Position numbers and translations under genes: made by a program. Below are positions 60,185-64,000 of a DNA stretch of 64,000 nucleotides, piece by piece (position 1 is the first letter of the stretch; each line of letters begins with the position of its first letter). The notes beneath the pieces are model-generated. The model saw only the letters and a list, made by a program, of their open reading frames with translations, had not been told where the DNA came from and made no database searches. This DNA is from Taeniopygia guttata (lineage: Eukaryota; Chordata; Aves; Passeriformes; Estrildidae). The stretch covers positions 115,396,001 through 115,460,000 of the forward strand of contig NC_133024.1 in the NCBI RefSeq assembly GCF_048771995.1, given 5' to 3'.

Positions 60185-60560
60185 TCACAGTGCCACCTCC
60201 AGGGGACACCTGCAGGGATGGGCACTCCAAAGCTCCCTGGGCAGCCCCTGCCAGGGCCTGAGCTCCCTTTCCATGGGGAAATTGCTGCTGCTGTCCCAGC
60301 TGAGCCTGCCCTGGCCCAGCCTGAGGCCGTTCCCTCTGCTCCTGTCCCTGTTCCCTGGAGCAGAGCCCGACCCCCTGGCTGTCCCCTCCTGGCAGGAGCT
60401 GTGCAGAGCCACAAGGTCCCCCTGAGCCTCCTTTGCTCCAGGCTCAACCCCTTCCCAGCTCCCTCAGGAACTCTCCAGCCCCTTCCCAGCTCCCTCAGGA
60501 ATTCTCCAGCCCCTTCCCAGCTCCATTCCCTGCCCTGGACATGCTCCAGCCCCTCCAGGT
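60185..60560 (-). mobile_element. CR1 LINE fragment
   Basis: Same family and orientation as 15,965 (CCACCTCCAGGGGACACCTG to GGACATGCTCCAGCCCCTCC), including the duplicated CCCTTCCCAGCTCCCTCAGG. Confidence 0.85.
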
Positions 60561-60908
60561 CTATGCAGTGAGGGCCCAGGAGTGGACATTTGTGGAAGGT
60601 GGGAGCTCTTCCATCTCCATCTGTCTGGGACGTGTCCACAGGAGGCTTGAACTTCATCACCTCTGGGTGGGTGGTCCCAGCAGGAGCTGCCAGCTCCAGG
60701 TAACTCCTGTCCGTGTGCCCCTGTCCATCCTGAGTGGCAGCAGCCCTCGTGTCCCACAGCCCTTCCCAGGCTTTTCTCTCCAAGCCCTGTGGCCCTGGGC
60801 AGCTTTGTGTATTCCTGCTGCTCCCCAGACTGGAGCTCTGCTGTCTGGTAGCTTCAACTCATTCCTGGGGAATTCTGCCAGAGTTGAAAGCTGCCCAGTA
60901 TGTGAAGC

Positions 60909-60940
<32 letters not shown>
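60909..60940. repeat. TCTG tetranucleotide microsatellite
   Basis: Eight uninterrupted TCTG units. Confidence 0.97.
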
Positions 60941-61053
60941 AGGATGTACCCACGGCGTCCATCCCTGAGCCCACAGCCCGGCTGCCGTGGGATCCTGCGC
61001 TGTGCCGGCCGCTCAGCAGGCTCAGGGGACGGGCACACTGGGGAGCCCAGGCC

Positions 61054-61120
61054 AGGGAAAGCTGCTGCGGTGCCAGGGAAAGCTGCTGCGGTGCCAGGGA
61101 AAGCTGCTGCGGTGCCAGGG
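61054..61120. repeat. 21-bp tandem repeat, three copies
   Basis: GCCAGGGAAAGCTGCTGCGG plus one base, three times. Confidence 0.95.
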
Positions 61121-63829
61121 GACAGCGGAGCCTGTCCCTGCAGTGCCAGGACACCTGGCACGGGGAGCCAGGATCCGGTGACATTGCAAGAGCTGCCCCA
61201 GAGCCTGCTCCCCATCTCCTCTGGGCAGGGATGCTCTGGGGCTTCCCCTGTGGGACCTTTCCCCACCAAGTCTGGAACTTCCCCAGCTTCTGGCCGGGTT
61301 TCACACGGTGGATTTGGGGCTCTGCCCCTTTGCCAAGGCCGCCTGAACCCCTCCTGCTCCGGGCTGAGGGCAGCCCTTGGCCCAGGTTTCACCCTGCCAC
61401 TGCAGCTCTGGGCTCTGCCCGGGAATTCTCCCAGAGCCCTGACTTGGAGCTGTAAGATGTCTGACTTCTTTCCTTGCCTTTTTACCTCTACGTGTTTGAT
61501 GCTTCTTAATTTATGGCAGCAAAGCCTAATGGAGATCCTTAACTCTGCATCCGCAATGCAGCAGGCAAACACGGAGCTCTCCCCCACTCCCAGGCCCTTT
61601 CCCATCTATTTTCCTATTTGAAAAATTACAATTTCTTTATGCATCACTTCATGGTGCTCCCAACTTTCTGTAGACACTTAGAAATATCAGCTGGCAAATA
61701 GAGCAAGATGCTCCCAGACCTCCCTGTCTGCACAGAACTCGTTTGTGTTCCATAAAAAATGAGGCTTTTATGCTGGGGGAAGGTACTAATTCCCTGGAGT
61801 CCTTGCATTGCCCAGGATTTTTTTTTTTTTTCCCACAAGTATAGAAGTCAAACTCAGTAAACTCATAAAATATTGCCGAGTAGTTCTTTGGCTTTAATAT
61901 TCATCTGGCAGCTCCCACTCGCTCCTGCTTCCCTACAAACCTCGTCCCCACGCACAGCAACACCTTGTAGGTGTGGAGACGTGGAACTGCTCATTAATTT
62001 GGGCCCAGGCTCAGATGTCTGGCAGGAACTGAGTGCTGGAAGGTCTGGAATGGTGCTGGTGAGGCTGGGGAGTGAGCTGGGGGCAGGTTCTGCCCGGGGG
62101 CTGCTCCTGTGGGTGTCCCTGCAAAGCTGCTGCCCTGCAGAGCACTGAGGGCCAGGGAAGGTCTGAACTGCCTCAGCACCTGGGGGACACAGCCACGGTG
62201 TCCCCCAGGACCCCCAGTTTGGCCCCCGTGGGCTGAGGAGGGGGAGCAGAGTCCCTCCTGGGTCCCTGCTCCTCCAGGGCTGTGCTGCAGCGAGGGGATG
62301 GGGGAACCATGGGTTTGAGTGCAGGACCTGCAGAAACCAGAGCAGGATGAGCCTGGAGACACCAGCCAGTCCCTCCCTCCCCTCCCCTCCCTGCCCAAAC
62401 CTTCCTCCACTCGCTGATTTACTGCCTGAGTCACAGAGAGCACGGCTGGGAGAAATCCAGCCCCCATTTGGCAGGGGGGTTAGAAGCACACACACATTAC
62501 ACACAGAGGGTGCTCGGGGTTAGTCAGGCTGAGAGCTAATTATGACATTCATATAATTAGAACAATAGAGCCAAAGTCCCTCGGGAAAATTCCTGACTGC
62601 AGGGGGAGGGCTCAAGTAAGATAACCCAACCAAAGGTATTGTGGAAATAATGAAATAGTTAAAATTGACATAAACCAAAGCAAATACTCTGATTAAGGGG
62701 TGGAAGGGGTGAAACTGCTGCAGAGGAAGGGAGCGGCCTGGGGGAGTGTTGTGGCTGGGAGGTTGGACATGCCAGCATCACTTCAGAGCCCTTGGGGCAG
62801 TGTGACCAGCCTGGTGAGCTTTGCCTTTGGAGCAGCCGTCCCTTTTCTCGGTGCTTGGCCTGGATGGAGAGGAGCTGACACACGATCTGGACCCTGGCAC
62901 GTGCCAGCGTGGCCCCAGCCCCGGCTGACCGGGCTCCCAGCACGGCCACCGCCGAGGGCAGAGGGACAGCGGTGCCACAGCGAGGGTCCCAAACCCCGTT
63001 CACAGCCCCGGGCCTGGCAGCTCGGCCCTTTGCTCTGCACTCCCTGAGAGCAAACAGCGAAATGGAAAACCAGCAGAGGTTGTGGCCTCTGGCTGGATCC
63101 TCCTGGAGAGCTCTGCCACCACCCGGGACGTTCAGAAGAGCTTTTCCCTGCCCAAAGGGCTCTTGTCCTCTGCTGTGGTTCATGCTGGGTTTAACAGTGT
63201 CTCCCAGTCTGGGTGCCAGCCTCAGGTGCTTTTTTACACCCTGTCAGCTCCACCAAACTGTGGTTTTCCTCCACAATCCTTGTGTTTCCCCACAGCCCTG
63301 GTGGTTTCCCCGCAGCCCTTGTGGTTTCCCCCAGCCCTCGTGGTTCCCCCACAGTCTCTGTCCCTGGCTGTGCCCCCAGCCCCTCTGGGCAGGCTGGGCA
63401 GCTCTGCACCCCCAGCTCCCACCCTGTGCCACCCCAGGGAAGGCTCCTGCCTGGCCCTGGATCTGATCCCCGCGAGCTCTCGGGGTTTCTGTGGAAGCTG
63501 AGGCTGCTCCACAGCCGGGCAGGGCACACCAGCACAGCAGGAAGCGTTCACCCACACTTGGACTTGTCCTGGGGTCCCCTGTGACCGTCACCAGCGGGTG
63601 GGACACTGAAGGAGCTGTCACACGGGCAGGGCTGCCTGGGGCTCGTCCTGGCCAGGCCAGGGAGCAGCGGGGAGCAAAGGGAGCCAAACAGCAGCAGGAG
63701 GCTCCTGGGCACTGTCCTGGCTCTTCCCTCACCATCAGTGCCCCAAGCCAGTCCCAGCTGGGCACAGGGACCTGCCACAGGACAGCCCAGACACCCCTGA
63801 CTGAGGCCAAGAGAGCTCAGTGGATCTGC
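61121..63829. other. Gene-free stretch with an AT-rich patch
   Basis: No coding exon was recognised. 61,480-61,900 and 62,500-62,700 are AT-richer and free of CR1. The latter has two TAATTA homeodomain-type cores (near 62,537 and 62,555), and an AP-1 type TGAGTCA lies at 62,427-62,433. A 20-bp CCTTGTGGTTTCCCC-like unit recurs at about 63,280-63,350. Confidence 0.4.
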
Positions 63830-64000
63830 TGAGGCTGCAGAGCTGGGGGGGCTCACCTGGAGAGGAGAAGCTCCAGGCAGAGCTCAGAGCCCTGCCAGGG
63901 CCTGAAGGGGCTCCAGGAGAGCTGCAGAGGGACTGGGGACAGGGATGGAGGGACAGGAGCCAGGGAATGGCTCCCACTGCCAGAGGGCAGGGCTGGGTGG
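63830..64000 (+). mobile_element. CR1 LINE fragment running off the right edge
   Basis: GGAGAGGAGAAGCTCCAGGC, then GGACAGGAGCCAGGGAATGG. This is the same subfamily as 10,340. Confidence 0.88.

Noticed and set aside
59308-60783. 491-codon minus-strand frame with RTGTEPGQN repeats
   Set aside because: It is explained by the 11-bp tandem array joined to a CR1 fragment; no start, splice or domain evidence.

Overview
This is vertebrate nuclear DNA, almost certainly a bird and probably a passerine. It has multi-exon genes with GT-AG introns, many 3' fragments of the avian CR1 LINE in both orientations, a CpG-rich head-to-head promoter, and many GC-rich minisatellites. The recognised gene order PGAP2(-), NUP98(+), CHRNA10(+) is the order I know from vertebrates (human 11p15.4), so the locus is orthologous.

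Left flank (1-8,470): no recognisable protein-coding exon. It holds CR1 fragments and several minisatellites, the largest being about 36 copies of a 38-bp unit at 5,812-7,193. PGAP2 (8,480-12,621, minus strand) is partial: three coding exons (171 codons) are clear, but the exon(s) for the last ~80 residues were not found. A CpG island with four CCAAT boxes (about 14,380-15,410) separates PGAP2 from NUP98 and probably serves both genes.

NUP98 (18,790-49,540, plus strand) is complete. I could place 32 coding exons; their lengths sum to 5,388 nt (1,795 residues plus stop) with every phase matching. The order is GLFG repeats, GLEBS/Rae1-binding segment, autoproteolytic domain with the His-Phe|Ser cleavage site, then the Nup96 half. 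A read-through of exon 20 gives a short Nup98-only end. CHRNA10 (50,886-53,221, plus strand) follows with five coding exons (459 residues), signal peptide, Cys-loop, vicinal cysteine pair and four membrane segments.

Right flank (53,500-64,000): this is the most unusual part. After CHRNA10 come 46 perfect GGGAA units, then two related, unrecognised genes in tandem. Each has its own TATA box. Copy 1 (54,300-55,419) encodes a predicted single-pass membrane protein from two exons. Copy 2 (57,093-57,960) keeps the downstream domain, stop and poly(A) signal but has lost the membrane exon. A 170-bp inverted repeat brackets copy 1, and a promoter-derived 31-bp module is expanded upstream of copy 2. 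Beyond them lie hexanucleotide and 11-bp tandem arrays, more CR1, and about 3 kb with no gene that I can identify.

PGAP2 acts in GPI-anchor lipid remodelling, NUP98 in the nuclear pore and CHRNA10 in cholinergic signalling. Nothing suggests a shared pathway; their proximity is conserved synteny.
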